Shown one piece after another: positions 10,833 through 23,330 of a stretch of DNA of 64,000 bases (position 1 is the stretch's first letter; every line of letters starts with the position of its first letter). The notes beneath the pieces were generated by a model. It ran no database searches and had not been told where the DNA came from. It saw nothing but the letters and a program-made list of their open reading frames with translations. The DNA is taken from positions 34,890,175-34,954,174 of the forward strand of contig NC_052354.1 in the NCBI RefSeq assembly GCF_009727055.1, in the 5' to 3' direction. The position numbers were made by a program, and so were the translations under genes. This DNA is from Benincasa hispida. Its lineage: Eukaryota; Streptophyta; Magnoliopsida; Cucurbitales; Cucurbitaceae.

Positions 10833-11859
10833 CAATAAAAATCGGCTTCAATCTGCCGCTTGAAATCCTATATGCATTTATTCAAATTAACATCATTTTC
10901 TTTTAATTATAATCTTTTTGTTTTGTTTTGATTTATTTTTTATTTTCAGAAATTAACATCTGCTGATTTATCTCACAAAATTTTCAATTTTTTCTTCATC
11001 AAAGGGAGCGACAAAAACATTTCATTGATAATTACGAAGTACAATAAAGAGATCGGAGAAAAGCCTTCTAATTCATGAAAATAGTAGATGCATCATAATT
11101 ATAAAACTTTGATTTAATACACCAATATGCAACTAATAAGATGAGGTCCTCGCAGAAAAGATCTTAATTTTTGGCCGTATCTTTGAAGATTCTGCGATTG
11201 CTTTCCATCAAAATGGACCAAAGAATAGCCCCAGTGATGGTACTCTTAAGAACATCTTTGTCTCACTTCCTTGAAAGAGATAAGAATTGAGAAATCAATT
11301 CATTCAAAGAGGTAGGATTGTATATTATTGAGAAGCAAGATTTAATATAGACCAGAAAGCTTTGAAATATAAACAATGTAGAAATATATGTTATTTTGAA
11401 TTTTGCATTTGATAACAAATACATGCATGGGAGGAGGAAAAGTTGTATGCATACTTTTGTGACATTAAATCAAACGAGGTTATTTATTTTATTTATTATA
11501 ATGTTTGATTATACTTTAATTCTATTAATTTTGTCCATACAAATTGACTAGAGTATAATGTATTATGTAATTCGCGCACGATATTATGCTCATCTTCGAT
11601 ATTTACAAATGAAAATTATTGTGGGGGTGCATTTCGAGCTACAATCATTTCCGTGTAGTCCACCCAAATACTCAATTACAAGTTGTCACGTGTCAAATTT
11701 TCCTTTTTTTTTTTTTTAGAGAAAGATGGTTTTTTTATTTATATATTTTTCTCTTATATGTAACGGCAGAAAAACTCCTCTTTGAATTGGTGTCTTTCTC
11801 GAGGTCTTCCTCTTCTCTTTCATGAAATCTTCCTTACTATGATTTTGACAAGGATCCGA

Positions 11860-12070
11860 TTTGCGAGAACCTTCTTTGAAAGAAGTGAAGGAAAAAAAGG
11901 AAGGAGATTTTTAGAGAACTTTTCTCTAATTTTTTGGAGAGTTTTTCCAAAGAATCTTTACAAAATGATTGTAGAGATTATCGTTGTTGTGTGTTCTATG
12001 AGGGTTCTTTAGGGCCCTTTATATAGGACATAACTAGGCTAATCCTAATCGTATTAGGATAATTGTTGTA
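11860..12070 (-). repeat. Minus-strand LTR leader/TATA fragment
   Basis: On the minus strand a TATA-like 'cctatataaaggg' (about 12016-12028) is followed by a Ser/Glu-coding-like purine-rich leader. The neighbouring word 'ctaggctaatcctaat' matches the corresponding place in the inverted LTR near 24355. I read this as the R/U5 part of an inverted LTR, perhaps the missing end of the one terminating at 14673. Open frames on the plus strand here are not genes. Confidence 0.4.
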
Positions 12071-12790
12071 TGCTTGATCTTGTTCAAATATTGAGGGATA
12101 AAATCACAAGTTTTTTCTTAACAAGCCCAAGTATAAACTTAATAAGAGATAGACTCGATGAGGACCGAGGTTGAATATGAGGATTAATTAAATAAAACAA
12201 ATTTCAAGAATGGCTCTATACTTAAACTTATAGATGGGTTATCAATAAGTGAAGTGATTTGTAATGCATTCAAGTGCACAACACAGTAGAAAGTGTAAAA
12301 GAAAACAAAAAAGATGGTGGAGTTGAGATAAGTAATCTTCATTCCGTTGAACTCAATGATAAGCTTTCATTCATGTTCATAACCTTAAAGGACTCTACCT
12401 CTCGGTGAGTTAGGTACATGTTTAGATTACTCCAAATGTAAGGTTATATTTATTTCTATATACACTATTTACTTGATTTAGTGAGATTGACAATTACTTG
12501 CTCTCTCGAGTAGTTGATTGTTACCACTTGATTTGACTAGTTAGATGTTACTAAGAGTTGGATTTAAGTTCATATTAAATCAAACGAACTTTGCTTATCA
12601 ATGAGCTCGTAGAAATGAAGATTAACGCATCCTAACACATTAATGGTTTAGCTACTCATGAAGAAGTAAATGAAAACGGAAGGGAGAGATAATGAAGTCA
12701 TGGAAATCATGATGTGTATTAAAAATATAATGAAGAAGAGAAGTGCTGAAACAAAGTATAAACTAGACGTAAAGTAAATAGATTATTGGA

Positions 12791-13144
12791 CTAAAAAATC
12801 GATTGTTGGCAGTAGTTTCGTGCTTCCTGTCGATTTGAGATAGAAAGTCTATTGTGCTCTGCAGTGGAGTGGTGGAGCTTTTCTTCTCCGGAGGTGGCCA
12901 TGATGGTGGGCTTCACGAGGAACATAGCCACAGGAATGGGTTGATGGCTCTTCACCAAATTTGTGATGAAAAATGTTTCTTGATGTCTGAATCTGTTTAA
13001 TACATTCAGGACTAACATATCTATATAGAGCTGAATGTAGGAACCATTTCTACCGCTTAGGATTTTAGCAGACGCGTTAGATAACTTTTTCATGTTCGTT
13101 GTTGTAATTGTCAATGGTCCCCTCGTGGATAAGTCCAATGCCAA
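12791..13144 (-). CDS. Hypothetical 117-codon reading frame
   Basis: The frame encodes a protein with balanced composition (ATG at 13144, stop at 12791). It has no low-complexity runs, which is unusual in this AT-rich region. I do not recognise a family. Residues roughly 28-60 contain a plausible helix-strand mix ('SGRNGSYIQLYIDMLVLNVL'). It lies between LTR-derived blocks on the same strand, so it may be a decayed internal fragment of that element rather than a host gene. No promoter or splice context supports expression. Confidence 0.2.
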   Translation of the reverse strand: MALDLSTRGPLTITTTNMKKLSNASAKILSGRNGSYIQLYIDMLVLNVLNRFRHQETFFITNLVKSHQPIPVAMFLVKPTIMATSGEEKLHHSTAEHNRLSISNRQEARNYCQQSIF

Positions 13145-13149
13145 CTTCT

Positions 13150-14673
13150 TTTCTCCTTGTTTTCATCTATATTGTTGCACATTTAGCTTATTAGCAAGGT
13201 AAATTTACTTAACCTCTTCATTTGAATTCATTGAATGCATGAAAATGAATTTTGCCCAATTTTCTTATGATTTCAACGTTTTTTTTCATCAATTATTTCT
13301 AAATATTCTAATTTTAAGAGACAATCGGTAACTTATTTAATTATAATTATCTCATTTTAATATCTCATATTAAAGTTATAACATTAATTATCAATTCTAA
13401 TATCTCACATTAAAAGAATTTAAATATTTGAATCATATTTAAATATATTAATTCTCTTATTATCTCATTAATTTGAATCCCATCCAAATTAAATATTCTC
13501 CATATTATATGGTTGTAATTTGAATCTAATTCAAATAAACTTTATAATAAAGTATATTTTAATTATATCCAATACAATTAATATTTTTCCTAAAAAATTT
13601 GAATGCTTCAAATTTTCTTTTAATATATTTGATCCTTGTTGGTCCGTGATGAGCTAACAAGGAAACCTTATGGACCTACATATTATAAGCTTCAATGATC
13701 CAAGATTAATTAACTAAACTCTCTAATTAGTTAATCTTCATTCATTAACCACATGGAAAACCACTATAGACTCATATTTGCATTTCTATGTACTATAGGA
13801 CAAGTTGTGTCCATAGATATAGTCATTATAAGCAAGCAGATTATTCATGAGTTGTCCATAAATACAACTAAGTCAAAATTTCTTTTTACCTCTGTAATTA
13901 CCTCTATCTCAAGTACCATTGATTCTCTAATGAATAATTTGTTTATGGTCCAACTATAAATTAATTCCTTCTTGGAAAAGTGTGAGGGTGGGCCTCTTGT
14001 TCAAGTCATAAAGTCAACACTTAGAACAACTCATCTACATATCCTATATGGAAAACACTGACTTCCATCTTGTGAAGTTATGTTCCCAAATCCTTATCTG
14101 ATCAAGTCCCTAAAATGGTAGGCATATAGAGTCGACGACTTAAGCCACTCTCATCCATGTAAATCAAAGGATGAGCTCTCACAGATAGAAGTTCATAACT
14201 CATTCAAGATCAAGATCAGGTCACACATGATTATCTTGTGAAATATAAATCTCATCAATTAATGGATTTACAAAGAGAAATTAATTATTTCGCGGTCTAA
14301 TCTTATACAAACACTTTCTATAGATATATCTCCACTTACATGTCTCCACATAAACAATTTGGATCAGACAGTTTGTAACTATTACAAAGTGGGTCGTATC
14401 CATAGTGTCACCAAGATAATGCACCCAACCTTATCTATATACTATAGACCCTTTAGGATATTACTTGAACATAATCCACGCAACTACATATTATTGAAGA
14501 TTACATAACTAACCTTGGATTTTAATTGTTATTGGATAATTTCATATTGCATATTTAAATAATTAAATCAATCAACTAAATGATTAAAAGGCTTTAGGAT
14601 ACAAGTCACAACAATCTTCCATTTGCACTAAAGCCGTGAGACATCTATCTTAGGACATACTCTATACCCAACA
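13150..14673 (-). mobile_element. Inverted long LTR ending TGTTGGG at 14673
   Basis: Read on the minus strand from 14673 it starts TGTTGGGTATAGAG, then shows the shared 5' third of the LTR family. Landmarks are 'gggtcgtatc...' with tRNA-like stems, 'catgtggagacatgt', 'gattaatctt' and 'actatggg', followed by the AT-rich block (13320-13620). The U5 end is not clear. It may be cut by the segment 12100-13150 and continue at 11860-12070. Confidence 0.6.
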
Positions 14674-15785
14674 TATTCTCTATAATGACCCCAAATTTAA
14701 CTAGGGAACTGTAATATAATTTCCTTTCCACTAATTCTAGTAACCATGAAACTTTTTTTTAAAAAAAAATGGCAGCACAACGATGCTACCACAACAAAAT
14801 GAAAAAAATTTCTTTGACACTTGTTTATAAAAAAAAAAAAAAATCGCACTCCCAATGATATTTAAAACAACTTTTTCTTCTTAACAGAACTCTTAGAGTT
14901 TCCAGAACACTAATACTCAAAATAACTACTTAATCATATCCAACAAAATTTACTGAACAAAACAAACTTAAACTACCATACAATCAATAATAAAAAAAAT
15001 GGACTAAAACCTATTACAAGTTCACAACTCAAAGACAATTGGAAACCAACTTAACCTAAACCAAAGTTTCACATTCCAAAAGTGCAAAATAAAATAGACT
15101 CATAATGAAAAGAAGCAAACAATAACATAAGCCTAAAAGTTGATCTTTCTCAAGCTCCCTCCTCAGCATCACTAAGGTTGCAATACCTAAGGCCTCAATG
15201 CTTCTCTACCATACTCAATGTTTTCCCCTTGACCATTTTTACCCAAGGTCATTAAAATATATATCGACCCTTGACCATTTCCACTCAAGGCTTAACTGCT
15301 CATCGATCTTTAACAATTGGATGAAGTTAAAAAATATAGTGTTTTTTCAAACTATTGACAAAAATGGGGTATATGGAAAAGTATTTTTAAAAATAGGTGG
15401 GAATGGAAAGTATTGACAAAAGTAGGGTAGTGAAATCGTGTATGGGGTACACGATTAACATTTGGAAGAATTGTGTACGGTGTACACGATTTACGTTTAA
15501 TCCAGTCAGCACCACGTCAGCTAACTTGGTTGACCGATCGCATAGAGACTCATGAACCCATTCCACAATTTTTTTCTTTTTTTTAAAAAAAAAGATTGAC
15601 TAATTATTTTTTTTTAATCGAAGATGTACAACAATATTAAGACTTTACAAATTTTTTCATTATTAAAATTAATTATATATTTAATCTACAATGAAAACAT
15701 AATTATTCTGCACTCATATTAAAAAAAAGATATCATGATCTTAAAGAAGATTTACAATTAGTTTTTTAATTTCAAAATAGAAGTT
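14674..15785. other. Spacer with short GTACACGATT repeats, no gene seen
   Basis: Mostly AT-rich sequence with homopolymer runs. At 15430-15500 the word 'gtgtacggtgtacacgattt' occurs twice in related form ('gtgtatggggtacacgatt'). The block at 15150-15215 resembles 21755-21815. A 72-codon frame at 15198-15416 is low-quality and not supported. Confidence 0.5.
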
Positions 15786-15789
15786 TACA

Positions 15790-17539
15790 TGAAATTTGAA
15801 GACGACCCCCTAGCCCTTACCCTACATGGGGGTTGTCTTTGTGTCACTCTAAAGTAAGTTCATCCTGCTGTCGTTGTCATCTACGAAGAATACGTCTTCG
15901 ATCAGTGTCAGCAACATTGAGTCATCTTGTTTGTTGAATAATACTTTCTATGTTGACCAATGTTTAGTGACACATTGAACCCAACTCTAGTAAGTTGTGC
16001 TGTATTAAATATTGTTGTACATCTCCGGTAAAATTATTATGTACGATGAAAAAATAAATATTAAACAATATTCATATCATATATATGAAAAATGTCTGAT
16101 TTTAAATCTCTTACCATGCAGTAATAGTAAGCGCCGTCAGGTGTGGTAAATCGCCTCGTGATTGAATCGTACCAGGAAAAGTAGTCATCTGATACAGCTG
16201 GCACATTTTTTATTTCTCCCTATGCACAACGATCATGTCGTCTATACCAGTCTTGGTCGTGCTTACCTCTCAAATCAATCTGGTGTAGTATTGGGAGTGT
16301 ATAGGAAAACGAAAGTATCGTTTGTCGCATACCGAACTGTCTCAACACACGATCTGGATGATGCCACTCTACTATATGGAAGCATATAAGAGGGTTAACG
16401 GTCAACCAAATGTCTTCACCACCACGATAGTAATCGAGTAGTGATGACCAAATCTCTTGTGTGTATGACGTCCAATTAATCTGACAAAAAAAAGAAGAAG
16501 AAGAAGAAGAAGAATAAGATAAGTATACATCCAAAATGTTTTAAATATTCATTTATATATACATTTATTACCTGATTGTGCATCAGTCTATCGAATATTT
16601 TTCGGTATACTAGCAACATATTTGCTGACTGTTCAGAGGCAGCTAATACACCACTCCATCTAAAATTATAAAAAATACAATTAATTTATATTTTTACATA
16701 AAATGATAAAAAATAAATAAATATAGAAATGAAATAATACCTAGCACTAAGTGGACGATGATCCGGGGCCTGTAACTGAACTTGTGGTGCTATAATTGGA
16801 AATCTATTATAAACCCATACATGTAGTAGTATCAGTGGTTCTGCTATTTCCAACGCTTGTGCATTGGTAGCCCGACAAAGTTCTCTATACAACCATGCAA
16901 GACATGCACCACCCTAAGAGTACGTACCAGCATGCTCGAAATCAGACAGTAGAGGTAGAAACATGAGATGTACTATAGTATTTGACTTGTCAGCGAACAA
17001 AAATCCTCCAATAAGCTGCATAATGTATGCTCGTGCATATCTACGTACACTAATGTCGTCGGCATCGGGAGGTATTTTTGGAAACTGGGATGCCAACCAA
17101 GGGATACTCAATCTTGAGCCTTTCAGATAATCTGGTAGAACGCCTAAGAGCTCTTAACAAACATTCTTCCAATCATTTTGTAGTGAACCAGTCAATGCTT
17201 GCCCATCCACTTATAACCCAAACTGAATGGCAACAACCTGTAGCATAATTGTACATTCCCCACAAGGCAGGTGAAATGTGTGGGTTTCTAGTCTCCAACG
17301 CTCAACTAGAGCAGTAGTGAGGTGCCAATCAAGTTGGATAAATCCGATTTGTGCAACTCCAAGAAAACCTACCTGTTCAATGTAGGGAATAATACGTTGA
17401 TCAAATGGGATAGTATGTTGTGCAGATGCCTCCCTTCTCCGACAACTCAAAACTACTGTAGAAGAACTATTCCAAATCGATGTGAATGATGCATATTTTG
17501 TTGATATAGTTGTACGTGATTAGAAGGATTAGGCTCCAT
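15790..17539 (-). pseudogene. Plant mobile domain (PMD/MAIN-like) pseudogene
   Basis: A minus-strand gene relic with exon-like blocks at 17539-16741, 16659-16572, 16480-16115 and about 16023-15790. Introns have GT...AG ends (for example tttttgtcag before 16480). The order of conserved motifs ('LSCRRREA', 'TALVERWRLETHTFHLPCGE', 'ARAYIMQLIGGFLFADKS', 'FLPLLSDF', 'LLHVWVYNRFP', 'YYRGGEDIWLT', 'VEWHHPDRVLRQFGMRQ') is that of plant mobile domain proteins. That family includes MAIN and the forms annotated as 'serine/threonine phosphatase 7 long form', and occurs both in host genes and inside transposons. The copy is dead. There is a frameshift near 17485, a TAA after 'IQFGL', a TAA near 17157, a TAG replacing a Trp codon near 16916, and further stops in the last block. 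Some stops fit C-to-T decay. I cannot tell whether the parent was a host gene or a transposon passenger. Confidence 0.8.
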
Positions 17540-17689
17540 TACCTAAGAAGTTCAAATTACATTATATAATAAAATCCATCACATAAAAGATACATAAAAA
17601 GTATATAAAAAGATACAATTACATGAAAAAAAGTATAGGATTAGAACTATTCATTTCCTTTGTTGAGTTAATGGAAAAATATTGTTAAA

Positions 17690-17781
17690 TTAGACTAATC
17701 ATTTAATTTAGTAATCTAGTGGAATCTTAAAGTTGAGAAAGTTAGGATATAAATTGATGTTACAAAGGGATATGTGACTAC
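17690..17781 (+). repeat. Athila-LTR-like fragment
   Basis: The words 'taatctagtggaatctta', 'gagaaagttagg' and 'cacaaagggatatg'-like sequence match 41970-42040 inside the Athila-type LTR, in the same order. It directly abuts the LTR starting at 17782, so that LTR apparently inserted into an older Athila fragment. Confidence 0.5.
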
Positions 17782-19892
17782 TGTTGGGGTTTATGCCTTA
17801 TGTGGTTTGTAATGTATAAACAAAATCCATTTATTTAATAAAATAAGAAGTTATTTTATTTGATATTTTGATTTGTGTAACTCAATCCAATAAACTAAGA
17901 TTCAAGGTTATTTTATGTAACTTGAATAGTATGTGGTTGATATAAAGGTGAATCATGTTCAAGTAATAACCTAAAAGTTTTATAATATATGGATAAGGTT
18001 AGGTGCCTTATCCTAGTAATACTATGGATACCACCCACTTTGTAAGTGTTACAACTGATTTGGTCCAATTCGTTCATATATAGACATGTCAGTGGGGATA
18101 TCTTATATAGAGAGTTTATATCAAATCGAACCGCAAAATAATTAATCTCTCTTTGTAAATCCATTGAATGAAGAGATTAATATTTCATAGGATGACCAGA
18201 TATAATGCGATCTAAATCCTGAGTGAGTTATGAATTCCTGCCTATGAGGGGTAATAACCTAAAAGTTTTATAATATATGGATAAGCTTAGGTGCCTTATC
18301 CTAGTAATACTATGGATACCACCCACTTTGTAAGTGTTACAACTGATTTGGTCCAATTCGTTCATATATAGACATGTGAGTGGGGATATCCTATATAGAG
18401 AGTTTATATCAAAACGAACCACGAAATAATTAATCTCTCTTTGTAAATCCGTTGAATGAAGAGATTAATATTTCATAGGATGACCAGGTGTAATTCGATC
18501 TAAATCCTGAGTGAGTTATGAACTCTTGCCTATGAGGGCTTGTCCTTTGATTTGTATGGGTGAGAATGATCCAAGTCGCCGACTCAATAAACCTATCATT
18601 TTGGAGACAGAATCGAGGCGGGATCTAGGAACATAGTACACAAGATGAAATTCAGTCGTTCTTGAGTTTAGGGTAAGTAGATGAGTTGTTCTCTTAAGTA
18701 CTAACTCCAAATCTTGAACAACGGGCTCCCTCTCATTGGCTCGAGAGAAATTTTGTTTATAGCTGGACTAGAAACAAGTTGTTCACTAGAGGATCAGTGG
18801 GACTTAAAGAGCAAAAGGTAATTACAAGGGGTAAAACGATAATTTGACCAAGTTGTAATTACAAAAGAGTCGTGAAGGATAGGCTTACAGGTAATGGTTA
18901 TATCTATGGACACAAAAATATTCTATAGTGTAAAGAGTGCAACTATGGGTTTTAGTGGAGTGACTCATAGTTAATGAATGTTGATTAATTTAATTAAAGA
19001 GTTTATTTAATTAATCTTGAATCATTGGAGCTTTTAATCTGTAGCTCCGTTAGGTACTTCTAATAGCCCACTAAAGGTAATAACAAGGATTAATTAGTTT
19101 TGGAAGAATTTAAACTATTCAAATTATAAAGAAATATATGTTAATTGTATATGATACAATTAATATAATGGATATAGATACATTATATCATAAAGTTAAT
19201 TTAAATAATTCAAAATTAAACTATGAGAGAATAATGTATTTAAATAAAATTCAAACATTAAATTATATGAATAAGATTTTGAATATGATTTAAATGTAAT
19301 ATTAATTAAATATATGATATTTAATTAATTAAAAATAATTAATTGGATTAATTAATAATTATTAAATTAAAATTAAATTAAAATTTATTTAATTTAATAA
19401 ATTAAATAATAACTCCCTTACCATTACAGGTGGTTAAGGTGAGTGGGGTGAAGGGAGTTAACTCCCATCTTTCATTATGCAAAGAATCTGTAGATTTTAA
19501 GATCATATAAGTTTTTTTCTTTCGCTCTCTCAACTCTCTCTCAAACTCTCATCACTCTAAAATAACATAGAAAAAGTTTCTCTGAAAAATCTTCCCTTAA
19601 TTTTTGAAAAGTTGGTTCCCTTAAACCAAATCTTTGTCGGAGAATAAGGAGGAGACTTCGCGATGGTGTCTTGTTCGAGATCTAAAAAGAGTTGCAGAGA
19701 TCGTACTGTTTGAGGAATTGGAGAAGTTTTAAAGAATTAGTCTTCAAAGGTAATTCCCTTTTCTCGGAAATTCTTCTCTATATAAAAACATGCTTAGTTT
19801 AGATGTTTAATATTCTTTGTATTTTCTGTAAATTCGAAACATAACTAAAAACACAGACAATTGATTACTTTTGCATGGGTTGAATTCCTTCG
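17782..19892 (+). mobile_element. Plus-strand 5' LTR (about 2.1 kb)
   Basis: It starts TGTTGGGG at 17782 and ends '..ttccttcg' at 19892, where the usual CA has become CG. A tRNA-Met-like primer-binding site follows two bases later, so this is a 5' LTR. It contains a 288 bp tandem duplication, an AT-rich block (19080-19420) and a U5 region with 'gtttgaggaattggag' that recurs in the inverted LTR ends near 39780 and 60000. It is longer than its relatives because of the duplication. Confidence 0.75.
17963..18538 (+). repeat. 288-bp tandem duplication inside LTR
   Basis: Copy 1 is 17963-18250 and copy 2 is 18251-18538. Both start 'gtaataacctaaaag' and end near 'tgcctatgaggg'. The copies differ at only a handful of positions by eye, so the duplication is much younger than the LTR family. 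It also duplicates two minus-strand frames, which are repeat artefacts. Confidence 0.9.
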
Positions 19893-19894
19893 AT

Positions 19895-19906
19895 TGGTCT
19901 CAGAGA
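19895..19906 (+). other. Primer-binding site, tRNA-iMet type
   Basis: The sequence 'tggtctcagaga' differs at two positions from the common plant copia PBS TGGTATCAGAGC, and sits two bases after the LTR end. It would have paired with initiator methionine tRNA to prime minus-strand synthesis. Confidence 0.65.
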
Positions 19907-21832
19907 TAAATCATGCTTTTGATTTTGTTTTGAATTGAAACAGAGAAGAAAGGTGGGATCTTTTAATTATAGGGTTTTGAATGTATGTTGGGTTTTAAAA
20001 AATAGGCGTAAGTTTTTCATTGATTTGATCGATGTAAAGGCCAATTATTTTGGTCATTTTAATTATGTAATTGAGTTTGTAATTTCCTATCGTTCTTGGT
20101 GAAGTGTTTGCTGTAAAAAGGGCCGAAAACAGAGGTGGAAAGATGGTTTTCAGAGTGCAGACCCAACACGTTTCAGTGCAGATTCGTGCCATATGTCAAC
20201 GTTTGTTCATCACTAAAACCTTCTGATTGTCGTCCACCATTGTTTGTCTGTCATAGAAAAGTGAAAGCGCCTGATAAGAAAGACCAGCGCCAAGACGCTT
20301 CGACGATTGAAGATGCAACTTTTGCGTGCGAGTGGAGATGCATTTTTGTTTCAATTATTTGTAATTTTATTATTTTATTAATTAAATTAATATAATTTGA
20401 TTATATTAATTTAATTATTTTTTCTAAGATGTTAAAAGTTGGTCTATTTTTTCTATTTAATTTCTTATGCATTGGATGTATGTATAAATTAATATTTAAT
20501 TACATGTCGCATAATGTATGTCATTTAGTTTAAAATCTCACGTTAGGTTAACTATATTCATGCATCATATCTTATTATAATTGTTATATTATATGAATGC
20601 ATGTTATTTAAGCATGTCATGCACAATATTTAAATAAGAGTGTTATATTATATGATAGCATGATTATATATTTTTTTTATTAGTATTAATATAAGAGTTA
20701 TATTAATTAATGAAAAGGCATAATCATGAATCATATTTAATTATAAATGTTATTTTTAAAGTTTAGATTAATTCTTAAAGTATGTACATGCATAATTTTA
20801 CTATATAATTTGCATGATTGTAATATAAGTGTTATATTATATGTTTTAATGTAGGATTAAAAACATGCCTATTATATAGTTTTTCATTAATATTAATATA
20901 AGAGTTATATTATGTATGTTAATGAGAATTTATATGCATGAAATATGGTTTTATTAATTAGATTATAATCGTTATATTTAGTTAATAACACCATGTTTGC
21001 ATTTAATAAGTTTTAATTCATTATCATAAATATAAAAGTCATATTGTATGTTCATTGAATGAAAACTTTAGGATAAAATTGCATGATAGTCTAATGCAAT
21101 TAAGATATAATTAATTAATTCGTTTTCAATGGTTTAAAATTTGATTAATTAATCTTCAATATTTCTAATGGGATTAGATTTAAAATAAATATTTTATTTT
21201 ATTTTAATAGAATTAAAATTAGAAAATAAAATAAAATATTATAAAATATTGACTAGGATATTTGTCTAAGACAGATTCTGTCTAAGGTTGTGGTACTTAA
21301 AACTGACCATAAGGGAACACTCCTACCTAGAAACTGGCGTGGGAGATGAATTAGTCAAAATTTTATGAGCATGCAATAACGTAGTTAGTTTATTAAAGTG
21401 TTTAATAAACTAAACATTATTAAACTATCCAATATAAATGTTTAAATTGGAAAATTTTAACAACTTAGATAAATTATTGAGCCGAATTTACCTAAATAAT
21501 AAACTCTAGGTTTTAAAATATTTAGTGGGAGAAAATGATATGATATGTCTGTTCTCCTACGTTCTCGAGTAATTCACATAGTGAGATTCATGTTTGGTCT
21601 CGAGGCGCCTATAGGAGCATCCCCTATGGAAGGTGTTTGCATGGGTCAATATCAAGATGAATTAAAGAAAGTATTTATAGTAAGTGGGTGAGAGATGTGT
21701 GTCAGCACATCCCGTGGTGTCAATCATTAATTACTAACATGAGATTCATGCTTGGCCTTGAGGCTCCTCAAGCTCCTTCCTCAACACCACCAAGGTCACA
21801 ATGTCCGTCAGCACTTACAAAATCTGGTGGGG
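19907..21832 (+). mobile_element. Internal region of non-autonomous LTR element
   Basis: No gag or pol motifs are seen in the ~1.9 kb after the PBS. A GC-richer piece (20110-20340) carries an 86-codon frame that I cannot assign. It is followed by an AT-rich tract with repeated 'ttatattatatgaatgcatg' words. The tract ends in a conserved module around 21290-21340 ('taagggaacactcctacct'). Lack of coding capacity suggests a LARD-like non-autonomous element, or an element that has lost its coding part. The right end is interrupted by the hAT-like insertion. Confidence 0.5.
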
Positions 21833-22569
21833 GTGGGGTGTGTACGATTCGGTTCGTCTAGTTTCAAGTAAAATCAAGGATCGTTCCGAATAGATCGATT
21901 TGCAACAACTGTGAACCGCTAAAAATTGGATTTGCTCGATTTCGATTTTCAAATCGAACCGCCCTGATCCGATTTAAGACGGTTCAGTTCGGTTAAAACT
22001 GTGGTTTCTCTTTTTTTTTTCTTTCACTTTCTTTCTTTTAGTTTTCTTTCTTGCTTAACCCAAATACAAAATAAATATATACTAAAATTAAAGTTAAAAA
22101 TTAGTATTAATAATGAAGGATACCGAAAACTATACTTCAAAAACCAAACAAGTCTTAATAGGAAGAAAAATGATAAAGAGCAGAAGAATAAGTTGTGAAG
22201 AAAAATGTTAAACACATTAACAAAAAAAACCATCGAGGAGATCGTTCTGCCGAAGTGCAGATGGATGCGTCAAAGTGTTGTTGGAGGTATCGATGGGCGG
22301 TGGTGTGGAGTACTAATCATGGCCAGAGAAAATGTATTTATTATGATTTTTCCCTTTTTTCGATTATAAAGATAAAATACATTTGATATATATTTTTTTC
22401 ATTTGAAGAGAGAAAATGATATTTAATATGATATTATTTTCCATTTCATTTTTCATGTTGATTTTTGTTATTATGTGAAATATTTCATTGTCTGTTTATT
22501 TGTACATGTAATATTTTCCGTTGTTTATTTAGAAACATTCTAAAAATATATATGAAATATATTGGAAAA

Positions 22570-22735
22570 TATATTTGATACCTATTCAAATATTCATGGT
22601 TATTTTTAAATATATCTTAGAACATATGATATCTACTCAAATATTCATGGTTATTTTATATATACCTTAGAACATATGATATTTACTCAAATATTCATGG
22701 TTATTTTTTAATATACCTTAGAACATAAATTTTAG
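22570..22735 (+). repeat. Three tandem copies of a 51-bp unit
   Basis: 'actcaaatattcatggttat' and 'atataccttagaacatatga' recur with 50-51 bp spacing (tcaa landmarks at 22586, 22637, 22687). Copies are nearly identical, so this is a young expansion. Confidence 0.85.
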
Positions 22736-22969
22736 AATATATATACAAGTGTGTATATATCATATATCATAAATTCAAAGTAGTCAAAAATCAATAAAAA
22801 AATATCTACCATAGTATATAAATCATAGATGGACTTGAAGTTCAACATAGAACTTATATATATGCATATATATCACAAAACAAGAAATCTAAATCCAAAA
22901 ATCATCATCGTTTATATATATCACAGTATATATATCATCATCGTTTATATTAAACCCCCACTATTGACC

Positions 22970-23330
22970 GGATCTTCTTGCCTAGCTCCATCGACTAGAT
23001 CTGCCTGAATCCGTGCGTGGATCTGCTCGCATCTAGTGTTGGAAGCTTTACCATATCGTCTCACGTCGTTTGTTTGCTCGAGCCCATGCCGCCGTCAATT
23101 AGATCTACCGGAGTCCGCGTCGGATTTGGTTGCTCACGGTGCTAGAAGCTTTGTCTCGCACCACGCTGTCTCACGTTGTTCGTCTGCAATCACACTGTTG
23201 TCTGCTCAAGCCCATGCTGAAATTGCTCGTGTTTGCACCGGAGATTGTCTCTTCCCACGCCATCGTCTACCGCCTGCAACTGACATCGCCGGAAGGAGAA
23301 AATGGAGGGAGGAGGAAGAAATTAGTGTGA
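22970..23330 (+). other. GC-richer block with diverged internal duplication
   Basis: 'tcgactagatctgcctgaatccg' and 'caattagatctaccggagtccg' are related, as are two 'gttggaagctttaccat / gctagaagctttgtctcg' segments about 120 bp apart. An open frame (119 codons from 23036) reads through, but follows the duplication and has no recognised domain. It could be captured gene sequence (5'UTR/first exon) inside the hAT-like element. Confidence 0.35.

Noticed and set aside
16162..16389. Plus-strand 75-codon frame
   Set aside because: Antisense shadow of exon 3 of the PMD pseudogene.
18228..18422. Minus-strand frame sharing a protein-like sequence with 17913-18164, 26579-26788, 27395-27580 and 61424-61618
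   Set aside because: The shared 'CNxYKxGxIxSxTRIR' pattern is the translation of a conserved LTR segment found in every family copy; it drifts in frame and orientation with the LTR and has no start or length conservation.
20135..20395. 86-codon frame after a PBS, considered as gag
   Set aside because: No gag motif or zinc knuckle and no continuation; Cys content appears accidental.
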